From Treponema sp. (GTDB lineage Bacteria > Spirochaetota > Spirochaetia > Treponematales > Breznakiellaceae), in NCBI GenBank assembly GCA_031276295.1, contig JAISNI010000076.1:1-34608 (forward strand): a stretch of 34,608 nt of DNA, in the 5' to 3' direction. A program made the position numbers and the translations under genes. The notes beneath the pieces are model-generated. The model saw only the letters and a list, made by a program, of their open reading frames with translations, was not told the origin of the DNA and did not search any database. This document shows, one piece after another, positions 1 to 8,523 of this stretch (positions within the stretch are counted from its first letter, which is position 1; every line of letters starts with the position of its first letter).

Positions 1-4
1 AAAG

Positions 5-39
5 TCCGATGCAAAAAATCCACAAGTGCGACAGGCTGC
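5..39. repeat. Partial copy of the dispersed palindromic element (copy 1)
   Basis: The segment carries the element's 'B' end: a GATGCAAAAAATC half-palindrome followed by CACAAGTGCGACAGGCTGC and then TA. It matches the corresponding end of the fullest copy at 28475-28613 read in reverse. The rest of the element is missing or lies outside the window. It sits about 50 nt beyond the stop codon of the neighbouring lipoprotein gene. Confidence 0.7.
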
Positions 40-89
40 TAGGGCCGCCACGCCTCCACTCCGGGACAGCCCCGAAATTTTTGCGGAAC

Positions 90-1547
90 TCAGGGACACA
101 CCACCCGGAAACCCAGATACGTGGCCCCGGCGTCGGGGTAGGCGCTGAACCGACAGGACACCGCGCAGTAGGACGCACTGTAGTACCAACTACCGCCCCG
201 GAACACCCGGTCCGCACCTGAAGCGGCTCCATCATAGTCGGTCCTTTCCCCGGCGGGATAGCTGTCATACCAGTCCCAGCACCACTCGAACACGTTCCCG
301 CTCATGTCTTTAAGCTCTAACTCATTGGCGTTCTTCTTCCCTACCTCATGGGTTTTACTGTCGGAATTAGTATCATACCAGGCATAATCGTTTATGCTGT
401 TACTCCCGGTACTCCCCGCAAAGGCTTTAGTGCGCCCCGTGGTATTGGGCTGTGCCGCCGTATCCGCCCCCATGGCCGCCCACATCCACTCCATCTCCGT
501 GGGCAGCCGGTACCCGTTTGTGCTCTTGTCCCATGTAGCGGCGTTCCAGTCGGCGCTATTGCTTGCTGGTATGGAATTATAGGCCAGTGCTGCCCAATCG
601 CTTACCCCGCTTACGCTATACACCGGCTCCTTCCCGTTGGCTATGCTCAGCTTGTTGCAAAAGGCAATAGCATGATACCAGTTTATATTCTCCACAGGCC
701 GCCAGTTCTGGGTCTCACCGGCAGCCGCCCCGCTGGTAAAACTGCTGGGATTGGTTCCCATCACCGCCTGGAACAATTCCTGGGTTACTTCGGTCTCGCC
801 CATCCAGTAGCCCCCGGTGATGATGCTTACATTTGCTGCCGTACCGTCCCGCTGAAAACTCCCGGCGGGAACGTACCGGAAGGGAACGCTTATGCCGCTC
901 AGAGTACGGGTCGATAAAGCGCCGGCGGAAGGAATCGTTACCGTTACGGCGCAGGTTGCCGTATAGCCGCCGTCTGCCGTGGTTACGGTAATCGTCGCCG
1001 TCCCTTCAGCCACGCCTTTTACTACCCCAGCAGCGCTGACGGTTGCTACACCTTCATTATCGCTGGTCCAGCTCACCGCTTTGTTTGTGGCGTTTGCGGG
1101 CGTTATCGTGGCGGTGAGGGTTTCCGTATCGCCCACATACACGGACAGCGTAGTCTTGTTCAGGCTTACCCCGGTAACGTCCACGGGGGGTGTTACCGTT
1201 ATGGTGCAGGTTGCCGTATAGCCGCCGTCCACCGTGGTTACGGTAATTGTCGTCGTTCCTTCAGCCACGCCGGTTACTACACCGCTCCCGCTGACGGTCG
1301 CTTTTGCCGGGTCGCTGCTGGTCCAGGTAACGTTTTTGTTCGCGGCGTCCGCGGGCGCTACCGTGGCATTCAGGGTTTCCGTTCCGCCCACAGCCACAGA
1401 CAGCGTAGTTTTATTCAGGCTTACCCCCGTAACCGCTCTGTCATTGCTCCCCGCAGGGCTCTCGCAGGCCGTAACGCACAGCGTCATTACGCACAACGCC
1501 GTCAGCAGGGCAATGCCCGTCCCGGCGATCTTCCGTACATTCTTCAT
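90..1547 (-). CDS. Lipoprotein with two BIG2 domains and a formylglycine-generating-enzyme-like (SUMF1) domain
   Basis: The predicted product is a 485-residue surface lipoprotein. A lysine-containing signal peptide ends at a lipobox-like CVTAC, with lipidated Cys28. Two bacterial Ig-like (BIG2) domains follow at about 38-118 and 122-202, each with VTGVSLNKTTLSV near its start and the GVAEGT-TITVTT signature near its end. Residues about 208-485 form an FGE-sulfatase/SUMF1 domain, with YWMGETEVTQ, GYRLPTEMEW, MSGNVFEWCWDW, FRGGSWY and the terminal LGFRVV. Such domains in spirochaete surface proteins are usually binding folds rather than active enzymes; that role is inferred here. The start is supported by TAAGGAG eight nt upstream. 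A GA microsatellite lies about 170 nt upstream of the gene. Confidence 0.9.
   Translation of the reverse strand: MKNVRKIAGTGIALLTALCVMTLCVTACESPAGSNDRAVTGVSLNKTTLSVAVGGTETLNATVAPADAANKNVTWTSSDPAKATVSGSGVVTGVAEGTTTITVTTVDGGYTATCTITVTPPVDVTGVSLNKTTLSVYVGDTETLTATITPANATNKAVSWTSDNEGVATVSAAGVVKGVAEGTATITVTTADGGYTATCAVTVTIPSAGALSTRTLSGISVPFRYVPAGSFQRDGTAANVSIITGGYWMGETEVTQELFQAVMGTNPSSFTSGAAAGETQNWRPVENINWYHAIAFCNKLSIANGKEPVYSVSGVSDWAALAYNSIPASNSADWNAATWDKSTNGYRLPTEMEWMWAAMGADTAAQPNTTGRTKAFAGSTGSNSINDYAWYDTNSDSKTHEVGKKNANELELKDMSGNVFEWCWDWYDSYPAGERTDYDGAASGADRVFRGGSWYYSASYCAVSCRFSAYPDAGATYLGFRVVCP
940..1440 (-). repeat. Intragenic tandem repeat encoding the two BIG2 domains
   Basis: Two units offset by 255 nt are close to identical over long stretches, for example around GCAGGTTGCCGTATAGCCGC at about 951 and 1206. 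They encode the paired Ig-like domains of the lipoprotein. The high identity suggests recent duplication or homogenisation, so domain number could vary between strains. Confidence 0.85.
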
Positions 1548-1711
1548 GCTTTTCTCCTTAAAAATTACATTACGCCCGGAAACCCGGACGGGTTTTGAAG
1601 GCTCTTTATGGTGGAGGTCATTGGCGTCCTGCGGACAGATCTATCCCCGGACAGGAGACGCAGGCGTACTACGCCGGAGCGCCCTGTGCCTAATAAGAGA
1701 TTCAGGTGAGT

Positions 1712-1766
<55 letters not shown>

Positions 1767-1929
1767 AAAAACCGAGCCAAGCCGGGCGAATTTGAGCAAT
1801 GTCAGAAAGAATTCGTTATTTTTTTCCGGGCTGTGCAACATGGGGAAACTCTACCATGCGGGGGGCAGGGGTGTCAACTAAAAAGGGAAATTTTGGCGCA
1901 CGAAAAGCAAGTGCTGCTGCCCGGGGATT

Positions 1930-2868
1930 TTACCTGTCGATATCCTCTTCACAGAGGCCGTAGCCCTCCCCCGCCTTGCTGTCTCCCCGCGGTTCGATGT
2001 GGATCATTATATCATAGACATTATCCAGCCGCATTTTAATTTCGTTTTCAAGCTGCGACGCGATGGCATGAGCTTGGTCAACCCTCAGCAGCGGATCAAC
2101 TTCGATGTCAATATCAATGTCCCAGAATCCCGCGATACGGCGCATCCTGGTACGGTGCGGGCTGGCCGCGCCTTTTACCGATTTGACCGCGTCAAAAACA
2201 ATTTTATAGGACTCGGTATTGGCGCTGCCGTCCATCAATTCAAGATTCGCCTCGATAAAGATATTCACCGCCGTTCGTATAATCCATATACCTATGAGCA
2301 GCGCGGCGATAGAATCCACCGCGCCTATACCGGTAAGCGCGGAAAGGCCGAGCCCGATAAGAACCGCCAGGGAGACAAGCACGTCTCCCGCCATGTTCTT
2401 TGCGTTGGCCTTGAGAAGGGCGGAATCCGCTTTTCTGCCGAAGAAGTACTGGCTCCACGCGAGAAAGACCTTGCCGGCAATGGAGACAAGCGCGACGATT
2501 ACCGCACCGCCGGAAGGAACGGCCTCTTCCCGGCGGGAGATAAGGCTGAGCGCCGAATTGAAGATAAGCTGCGCCCCCGCAAAAAAGATGAGGAACGACA
2601 GAAGCGCGGTCGCCACCGTTTCCGCCCTGCCGTGCCCCCAGGGATGCCCCAAATCGGCAGGCCGGGCTATAATCTTGATAAGTACAAGCGTGATAACCGC
2701 AATAAGCACATCCGTCGAGGAGTCGATGCCGTCTCCTATGAGGGCGTCGCTGCCGGAAACAATGCCGGCGGCTATCTTGAGGGCGGCGAGCAGCGCGTTG
2801 CCCGCCAGAGCGGTGATTGCGGCAAGACGTATATACGCCGTTTTTTGCCCGGTCGGAATGGATGCCAT
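1930..2868 (-). CDS. Cation diffusion facilitator (CDF) metal/proton antiporter
   Basis: The 312-residue product has the CDF layout: about six membrane helices in residues 10-205, then a cytoplasmic domain containing WDIDIDIEVD and MIHIEPR. The TM2 metal site is D49-x3-D53 in GDGIDSSTD, and HPWGHGRAE is the conserved loop. The TM5 site reads N158-x3-D162, where E. coli FieF has His-x3-Asp. Loss of that histidine argues against a standard zinc transporter. Asn/Asp-type sites are known from manganese-exporting CDF proteins, so Mn export is a reasonable but unproven guess. AGGAAAAG precedes the ATG. It follows the HEAT-repeat gene on the same strand, with a 66-nt gap holding a copy of the dispersed palindrome. 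Confidence 0.92.
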   Translation of the reverse strand: MASIPTGQKTAYIRLAAITALAGNALLAALKIAAGIVSGSDALIGDGIDSSTDVLIAVITLVLIKIIARPADLGHPWGHGRAETVATALLSFLIFFAGAQLIFNSALSLISRREEAVPSGGAVIVALVSIAGKVFLAWSQYFFGRKADSALLKANAKNMAGDVLVSLAVLIGLGLSALTGIGAVDSIAALLIGIWIIRTAVNIFIEANLELMDGSANTESYKIVFDAVKSVKGAASPHRTRMRRIAGFWDIDIDIEVDPLLRVDQAHAIASQLENEIKMRLDNVYDIMIHIEPRGDSKAGEGYGLCEEDIDR

Positions 2869-2894
2869 CGCTTTTCCTGTAAAGGGCCGATGTT

Positions 2895-2935
2895 GAGCCC
2901 CGATCAGCCTGTTGCACTTCAGCGCGACAGGCTCC
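2895..2935. repeat. Short palindromic copy of the dispersed element (copy 2)
   Basis: GAGCCCCGAT is followed by an inverted pair, AGCCTGTTGC (2906-2915) and GCGACAGGCT (2924-2933). These correspond to the element's terminal repeats brought close together. The last base joins TA at 2936-2937, which forms the TAG stop codon of the HEAT-repeat gene. As RNA it would fold into a roughly 10-bp hairpin between that gene and the CDF gene. Confidence 0.65.
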
Positions 2936-4608
2936 TATATTGCCGCGTTCCGTATAGCCTCGTCCAGTTGGCTTTGGGATAATCCTGCGGCGATAAACTT
3001 GTTGTAGTATTCTTCCGCCTCCGGGCGTTTGCGGTCAAAGGCGAGGCACAGCAATTTACCGTAATGGTAAACGGAAATGTTCCCGCCTTTTTTGAGCGCC
3101 TGTTCCGCTTCCCGCAGTTCCACCGCGAAGAGCTTCTTCCACACGGCATCGTCGTCGTCATAGATAAAGTAAATTGCCGGGCGGGTGTAATTGCCGTCCC
3201 TGGACAGGAACAATCCCGCCCAGCGCCGGTCCCATTTCTTTTCACTATCGGGAGGGGATAACAAAATTGATGAAAGATAATTCAAATTGCCGTAGGCTTC
3301 GGCCAGGTGGTTTGCAAAGGCAAAGCTGCCGCGCTTCAATTTTTTAAGAACAGGCGCAAGCATATCGTATACTTCCCCCGGGGAATGGATCCTTGCGGCG
3401 GAGAGTACCCGGTAACGCAGCGCATAATCGTCGTGTTCGGGAAGATTGCAGAGGATTTCCAGCTTCGCCCTTGAAGGCGGCGGCGCGTCCCCCCTGCCGA
3501 AGAGCAGTTCATAGAGGCCGGTAAGGTCAAGAATATGCGCCGTTTTTGCGTATGTATCCTTGTCGTACAGGATGTTCTTTACCGTTTCGAGGCCGGCTTC
3601 TTCATGACGGCGGGCAAATACCCGGAGCAGGACTTTCAGTTTTGCCGCGTCCTTCTCCCCCGCGGGAAGCGCCGCCCCGCCCGGAGCGGGTATCAGGTTG
3701 TCAATAAGACGAGATGCCGTGCCTATCATCTTGTCATAAACGGCTGAACTTTCTATAAGGCTTAAAGGTATCTCCAGGGCGCTTATCTGCTTTTTGTCCA
3801 GTTCCGCAAGCAACAGGGCTTCAACCTTTGCCGACTTCATTTTGGCAAGGGCCGTATAGGCCGCTTCCCGTATCTCGGCCTTTCTGTCCCCGGCAAACGC
3901 AACGAGCGTTTCCTCGTAGCGGGAATCCTCCCACAGACAGCGCAGGGCTTCGGCTTTTACCTCGGTTTCCCCTTCGGAGAGGGCCTTTTCCGCAAGCGGG
4001 TACACGGCCTTTCCTTCAATACGGCAAATGGCCCTGAAAACAGCCGCATGTTGGACATTTCCTTTAAGATCGAGGACCGCCTTGAGCGCGGGAACTATCT
4101 CCTTTCCCAGCGCGGGGATGATCGTTTCCGTTACCGTCGTATATGCGGGATTATTTTTGAGGAAGAAAAACGAACAGTAAAAGGGAAACAAGCGGTGATC
4201 GGTATAGATCCCCTCATTGTAGAGGGCTTCCACGGCCTCTTTGCCGCCGGCCTCCCTGCTCCCAAGCTGCTCAAACCTGGACCAGGGTATGCCGTGCTGT
4301 TTAAGGGGACGGGAAGCGTAGGCCATTTCCGAAAGCCCGCCGCCCGTATCGGTACTGCCCTGGGTATAGCGCAGGCTGTAGAGCAGAACGCCCGCTTCGA
4401 GGAGCGCTTCCGGGCCGGCCTTCCCGTCCCCGCCGCAAAGGGCCTCAAGCCTTTCGGCAAGGGCATTGAAGACCGGCGCCTTTTCCCCCAGCTTGCGCAG
4501 GGGGGCGGCGAATTTCTTTATCCGCGGATCGCCTGCGGCAAGGGAACTGCCCGCTATGCACAGGCGGTTAAGTTCTTCCTGTATCTCGTTCAATATTGCC
4601 AAAGCCAT
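2935..4608 (-). CDS. HEAT-repeat protein paired with a SWIM zinc-finger protein
   Basis: This is a 557-residue soluble alpha-helical protein. HEAT-like repeats are clearest at about 160-275 (AEKALSEGETEVKAEALRCL; EIREAAYTALAKMKSAKVEA). The rest is helical with no recognised catalytic motif. It begins 10 nt after the SWIM gene, and its GGAGG overlaps the end of that gene, so the two are almost certainly co-transcribed and may be translationally coupled. SWIM proteins are found with HEAT-repeat, MoxR-type AAA and VWA proteins in other bacteria (E. coli yehI-yehQ is one example). No AAA or VWA partner is present here. A scaffold role is inferred. Its TAG stop is formed at the junction with a copy of the dispersed element. 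Confidence 0.8.
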   Translation of the reverse strand: MALAILNEIQEELNRLCIAGSSLAAGDPRIKKFAAPLRKLGEKAPVFNALAERLEALCGGDGKAGPEALLEAGVLLYSLRYTQGSTDTGGGLSEMAYASRPLKQHGIPWSRFEQLGSREAGGKEAVEALYNEGIYTDHRLFPFYCSFFFLKNNPAYTTVTETIIPALGKEIVPALKAVLDLKGNVQHAAVFRAICRIEGKAVYPLAEKALSEGETEVKAEALRCLWEDSRYEETLVAFAGDRKAEIREAAYTALAKMKSAKVEALLLAELDKKQISALEIPLSLIESSAVYDKMIGTASRLIDNLIPAPGGAALPAGEKDAAKLKVLLRVFARRHEEAGLETVKNILYDKDTYAKTAHILDLTGLYELLFGRGDAPPPSRAKLEILCNLPEHDDYALRYRVLSAARIHSPGEVYDMLAPVLKKLKRGSFAFANHLAEAYGNLNYLSSILLSPPDSEKKWDRRWAGLFLSRDGNYTRPAIYFIYDDDDAVWKKLFAVELREAEQALKKGGNISVYHYGKLLCLAFDRKRPEAEEYYNKFIAAGLSQSQLDEAIRNAAI

Positions 4609-4618
4609 AACCGTCCTC

Positions 4619-6181
4619 CTAATAGGTAAACCGTAAAACCTGTTCGTCCGTGATCAGCGCGATGGGAACGGCCCGGAGCATGTCGGTTTTCATGTCCTGG
4701 TCGAAACGCACGATGAGGGTGTTCCCCTCGGCCTGTTCCCTGCTGATTTCCCTGATAAGGCCGCCGAAATTGGTAAGTTTAAGCGGAATCCCCGCGCCCT
4801 TCCCATCGCAAACATGAACCGTCCCCCCGGCGTCCCCGGCGGAATCCCCCTCGGTCATAAACCCGGCCGTTTTGAGGGCGAAGACGGGGTTCTTGCAGGC
4901 AAGCGGTGAACGTATCTGGTTCTTGACCGCCTTGATAACGCCGGCAAAGTCATCCGCGCCTGACGCGGCGGCTTTTTTCAGGTCTTCCGCGCTTACGGGC
5001 CGGCCCTCGCACGCGTCCCAGCGGACACGGGGCGGATTATCGCCCGGATACACGTAGAGCATTCCGATACGGAGCAGGGAGAAGCGGCTGTCGTCGGGGG
5101 GTATGTGTTTGAGGGCCTTAAAGGGACGGAGATTCTGCGTGCGGTATATCCGCCCGTTTGTCAGGCACAGCCAGATGCCTTCGTCTATAAACTGGCGGCC
5201 CGCATTGTCCTCAATGACCTCGAAGCCTACCTGCAGCATCTCCGCATCCTTTACAAAGAGCCCTTCCTCAAGCAGTTCGGTAAGTTTCCACGCGTAGCCC
5301 ATCTGTTCCTCAATGGACGAATGCAGCCTCGCCTCCCTGAAGGCTTTGGCCGCGTCCGTTTCGGCGGCCTCCCCGTCCGCGCCGGGGGCGGCCTGTTCCT
5401 GGTATGCGGCGGCAAGCTCCCCGTAAAAGGCGGCTTTATGTTCCGTATAGGAGCGGCTCTTTTTAAGGAGGGCGTAGAGGTAGTTTACGTTTCCTATGGT
5501 TTCGGTAAAGTCCTGGCCCCCGGACGAGCCCTTCTGGGCTTCAACCGCGGAGAGGATCACGGCATTGAGGCTTGCCTGAATCCCCTCTATGGAGTAGTTG
5601 CCTAACTCTTTTGCCTGATCCATGTAGAGTTCCCGGTTTTTCATATCCATGCGGTGAAGGCCGATAAGCATGATGTTGTGGAGTATCTTTTCGGCAAGGC
5701 TTATGCCTTCAAGCTGAACACGGCATTTTTTAAGGGCCGCCGCGTTCCTGCTCTTCGCGCCGGACGGAACCTTTTGAGGCCCCTCCCCGCTGTTCCTGCC
5801 TTCCGCCGCGGCCTTTTCCTTTTCGGCCTTTCTCTCCTCCCGCTGCCGTATTTTGTTCCGCTTACCGGTAATATCCGCGGGGGCCTCCGCCACGGTGAAA
5901 TCCTTGCCCTGGAGGCGGCAGAAGAGCAGCCCCGCTACATGTTTGCAGGGTATCTGCCGGCTTGGGCAGGAACAGCGCGGTACCGGGTTCGCGGGGTCGG
6001 AAAAATCAACGGAACACGCATAGGGGGTCTTGCCGCTTCCGGCGCAGCTTCCAAAGAGCAGGTCGCCTTCTTTGTTGATATTGAGAGAAACAAAACTCCC
6101 CTTGCCCGCAAGCTGCCTGCCGTTTGTAACGGTAGACGGGTTTCCGGTAAACCGGGCGATAAAATCTTCGGTAATATTCAT
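4619..6181 (-). CDS. SWIM zinc-finger domain protein
   Basis: The 520-residue product has a SWIM motif, C70-x-C72-x6-C79-x-H81 (CSCPSRQIPCKHV). SWIM domains bind zinc and are thought to mediate DNA or protein contacts. A charged, Lys/Glu-rich helical stretch follows at about 105-140; the remainder is unrecognised. The reading frame is open for 37 more codons upstream, but MNITEDF is chosen as the start because AGGAAAGCC lies directly before it and the upstream residues are not protein-like. A promoter, TTGCAT-17-TATCTT, lies just upstream. The gene heads a probable operon with the HEAT-repeat and CDF genes. Its exact function is unknown. Confidence 0.82.
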   Translation of the reverse strand: MNITEDFIARFTGNPSTVTNGRQLAGKGSFVSLNINKEGDLLFGSCAGSGKTPYACSVDFSDPANPVPRCSCPSRQIPCKHVAGLLFCRLQGKDFTVAEAPADITGKRNKIRQREERKAEKEKAAAEGRNSGEGPQKVPSGAKSRNAAALKKCRVQLEGISLAEKILHNIMLIGLHRMDMKNRELYMDQAKELGNYSIEGIQASLNAVILSAVEAQKGSSGGQDFTETIGNVNYLYALLKKSRSYTEHKAAFYGELAAAYQEQAAPGADGEAAETDAAKAFREARLHSSIEEQMGYAWKLTELLEEGLFVKDAEMLQVGFEVIEDNAGRQFIDEGIWLCLTNGRIYRTQNLRPFKALKHIPPDDSRFSLLRIGMLYVYPGDNPPRVRWDACEGRPVSAEDLKKAAASGADDFAGVIKAVKNQIRSPLACKNPVFALKTAGFMTEGDSAGDAGGTVHVCDGKGAGIPLKLTNFGGLIREISREQAEGNTLIVRFDQDMKTDMLRAVPIALITDEQVLRFTY

Positions 6182-6206
6182 GGCTTTCCTGTATGTTAAT
6201 GAAACA

Positions 6207-6235
6207 AAGATACCAAAAAAATTATTGTTATGCAA
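6207..6235 (-). promoter_or_regulatory. Sigma-70-type promoter for the SWIM/HEAT operon
   Basis: TTGCAT (6230-6235) is separated by 17 nt from TATCTT (6207-6212) on the minus strand. A 25-nt stretch separates the -10 box from the ATG and contains AGGAAAGCC. The arrangement supports the chosen start of the SWIM gene. Confidence 0.6.
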
Positions 6236-6372
6236 GGAAAGGGGTACGAAGCGCAGGCGGAGCGGTACGCAAAAGGTTGTCGCCGCCATCATTCTTCGGT
6301 ACGTATTGGACGATCCGTGAACGGTGCAAAGTTATCTGTATAGAGCCTTTCCCAAAAGCCGGTCGGTTTCGG

Positions 6373-6422
6373 AAACTGTTCTGAGAAAAGCGGTATAAAG
6401 CCCGCTTTTCTCAGAACAGTTT
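6373..6422. terminator. 21-bp perfect inverted repeat, possible bidirectional terminator
   Basis: Arms 6373-6393 and 6402-6422 are perfectly complementary, starting AAACTGTTCTGAG, around the 8-nt loop TATAAAGC. The stem lies downstream of the CsgG/DUF1566 lipoprotein gene and merges with the dispersed element at 6417. No clear U-tract follows on either strand, so terminator function is uncertain. It could instead be a variant arm of the element. Confidence 0.55.
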
Positions 6423-6473
6423 GTTGCGCTTCAGCGCAGAATCGTATAAAAATCCACAAGTACAACAGGCTGC
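6417..6473. repeat. Internally deleted copy of the dispersed element (copy 3)
   Basis: CAGTTTGTTGCGCTTCAGCG, then a half-palindrome GTATAAAAAT, is joined directly to CCACAAGTACAACAGGCTGC. Both terminal repeats are present but the centre is lost. TA follows at 6474-6475, and the terminal C plus TA is the complement of the TAG stop codon of the adjacent lipoprotein gene. Confidence 0.8.
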
Positions 6474-7702
6474 TAAAACTGCCGGATGGGACGGATACGA
6501 AATAAGTTGTTTATATCACCGCCATAACTACCGGCATATCTATTTCCACACTGAGCTGCTTGCTTTCCATTTGAAAAGTTTTCCGCCCACCAATAATGCC
6601 TATTAGCATAGGTATAAAGCTCTCGCTCGTTATAATGCGAATAGGTTGACGACCAATACCAGTCGAGACTGAAGCCGCCAAGGTTCCGCATGTGCAGATT
6701 ACCGTACATATAGTGAAGTTCATCCCGGGAAGGAAGGAACCAGTCGTCAAAACCGTTGACTTCCAGGGCATCGCAGGCCTGGGCCGCCCAGCCAAACCCG
6801 CCGCCCCGGTTGTTTGCCTGAACCATGATGGCCTGTGTGTTTGCCTTTCCTGTTCCCACGGCACGCTGCGCTTCGATCCCAATCCCCTCCTCAGTTTCAG
6901 CTAACCTGCGACTAATATCTTCCGGCGCCGCTTCCAGATACCGCCAGCCGCCGGAATTATTCCCCTTGTCGTAGAAGATAAGCCCGCCGGCGGGGCCGGT
7001 GTCGCCGATTTTGTAGGTAACGGACGCGGGCGGCCGCGCCGCCGGAGTTGCCTGCACGGGAGATGCAGCCGGTTTAGCCGCAGCCGGTCTAGCCGTCGTA
7101 CCGCCACTGGCGAGTAAAGTCTCTATCCGTATGCTTTTGGCGATGTCCGCGGGGTAGGACGCGGCTATCGCCGCGGTTTCCATGTTGATGGCTTTGAGGC
7201 TTAGGCCGTATACGTCCCCCAGGTTGATAAACGAGCCGGTAACGATGGCGCCCGCTCCCAGCAGCCTGCCGATGGCTTTGGCCGAATTGTCGTCCACCTC
7301 GCCGGAAATCTGGAAGCCCTGCTCCTCGCGGACACGGTCCAGGTTCGCCCGATCCAGCACAATGAGCTTTCCGTCGTCCACCAGCGCCGCCTCAAGCCGC
7401 GAGATAACATATTCGGAAAACAGCGTCGAAGTCGAAGCCAGGCTGACCAGAGCCACCTCGGTCTTTGCCGGCAGATTCGTCCCCATTTTGAGCGCCGCCG
7501 CTTTGATTGCCGCGTCCAGATCCATCGCGGACATCTGGGCAAGAATAATCTCGGCCTTCGCCGCGGAGTCCGCCGGTTTTCTTACCGAGTCCTTGTCCGT
7601 TACGGGGGAAGTCTCCTGTACCGCCGGTACGGGCGCGCTGCTGCTTGTGCAGGCTATAACAGCCGCGAGCAAGGCAACAATGCACAATACTATTTTTTTC
7701 AT
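6473..7702 (-). CDS. Lipoprotein: CsgG/LpoB-like N-terminal domain fused to DUF1566
   Basis: The 409-residue predicted lipoprotein has a lipobox AVIAC (Cys18). Residues about 60-190 resemble the CsgG/LpoB-like fold of spirochaete lipoproteins, with LIVLDRANLDRVREEQGF, ISGEVDDNSAKAIGRLLGA and AIVTGSF. An Ala/Pro-rich linker spans about 195-235. The C-terminal part is a DUF1566 (Lcl) domain with YKIGDTGPAGGLIFYD, GFDDWFLPSRDEL, YWSSTY and FRIRPIRQF. The frame continues 72 codons upstream, but the ATG at 7702 is preferred because GGAGG precedes it and the signal peptide starts there. The LpoB-like half is related to the broken gene at 17979-18778. Its TAG stop lies at the junction with element copy 3. 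A cell-envelope role is inferred. Confidence 0.87.
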   Translation of the reverse strand: MKKIVLCIVALLAAVIACTSSSAPVPAVQETSPVTDKDSVRKPADSAAKAEIILAQMSAMDLDAAIKAAALKMGTNLPAKTEVALVSLASTSTLFSEYVISRLEAALVDDGKLIVLDRANLDRVREEQGFQISGEVDDNSAKAIGRLLGAGAIVTGSFINLGDVYGLSLKAINMETAAIAASYPADIAKSIRIETLLASGGTTARPAAAKPAASPVQATPAARPPASVTYKIGDTGPAGGLIFYDKGNNSGGWRYLEAAPEDISRRLAETEEGIGIEAQRAVGTGKANTQAIMVQANNRGGGFGWAAQACDALEVNGFDDWFLPSRDELHYMYGNLHMRNLGGFSLDWYWSSTYSHYNERELYTYANRHYWWAENFSNGKQAAQCGNRYAGSYGGDINNLFRIRPIRQF

Positions 7703-7796
7703 AACTATAAACCTCCAATTATATGTAATAATATAACCGCTATGCGGTTTAACCGCCCGAACGGGCTGGTTTCCTGTGTTATGGGTACGCCGAGGC

Positions 7797-8231
7797 TCAT
7801 TCTTCAATCCGTTTGAAGGTCTCATCGACAGCGCCGCCGCCGGTAAGGGTGAGCATTTTGACTTTGGGATAGCCGCCCGATAGCCAGTACCGGTAACCGA
7901 CGGGGCTTTGCAATACACCCCTGTCTCTGATGTAGAGCAGGCCGGGTTCGCCGTCTTCGCCCTCTTCCGTGTAGGCTTCCAGGGGAATATCGCGGGTAAA
8001 GCCCCGCAAATGCGCCACGGGGCCGGTTATGGTGATGGTGTCGTAATCCAACACGAGGGTTCCCTTTTCCTTTTTCCACCACTGGCTCTCGGGCCAAGGG
8101 GCCTCTTCCGTACATTCCCATCTGCCGCGCAGGTCATAATCAACCCATTTGAAAGCGCCGGGGGCGTAGTCGCAGGAAGCAAGCAGCAGGAGAAGCGCGG
8201 CAATCCCCGCGGGAACTTTTTTACTTGCCAT
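7797..8231 (-). CDS. Small hypothetical lipoprotein
   Basis: This 144-residue protein has a signal peptide and lipobox LLASC (Cys20). The mature part is rich in Trp, Tyr and acidic residues, with a predicted beta-rich pattern (KGTLVLDYDTITITGP). No domain family was recognised. GGAGG lies 6 nt before the ATG. It sits upstream of the CsgG/DUF1566 lipoprotein on the same strand, with a 94-nt gap, and diverges from the alpha/beta hydrolase gene. The 292-nt gap to that gene holds nothing recognisable beyond the hydrolase Shine-Dalgarno. Confidence 0.8.
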   Translation of the reverse strand: MASKKVPAGIAALLLLLASCDYAPGAFKWVDYDLRGRWECTEEAPWPESQWWKKEKGTLVLDYDTITITGPVAHLRGFTRDIPLEAYTEEGEDGEPGLLYIRDRGVLQSPVGYRYWLSGGYPKVKMLTLTGGGAVDETFKRIEE

Positions 8232-8523
8232 GTTTGCCTCCTTGGTTTTTTCCTAAAATACAGAAAATCGGAACTTTACGGTAATTATAGACCTTTGACG
8301 CTTTTTTGGAAAGGGGGAATACGGGGAATGGTGTACGGAGGGCGGTTTTCGGCGGTATTAACGCTGAAGCGCCGAATGAAATTCCGCGAGGTCTTGCCGC
8401 GGCGCGTCATAACGGGTAAACTTTTGTCATGCAGGTAAAACGAGTGTCCATGCCAATATCCCGGAAAACAAACGCCGGCGGATATTTGAAACCGGGCGGA
8501 TGTTTTATGCAGGAGGATGTTTT

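Noticed and set aside
1999-2982. 327-codon open frame on the plus strand
   Set aside because: It is antisense to the CDF gene, has a composition typical of a shadow frame and shows no protein motif.
7737-7775. Short inverted repeats (GCCCG/CGGGC and GCGGTT/AACCGC) upstream of the CsgG/DUF1566 gene
   Set aside because: The arms are only 5-6 bp, and a regulatory role cannot be distinguished from chance.
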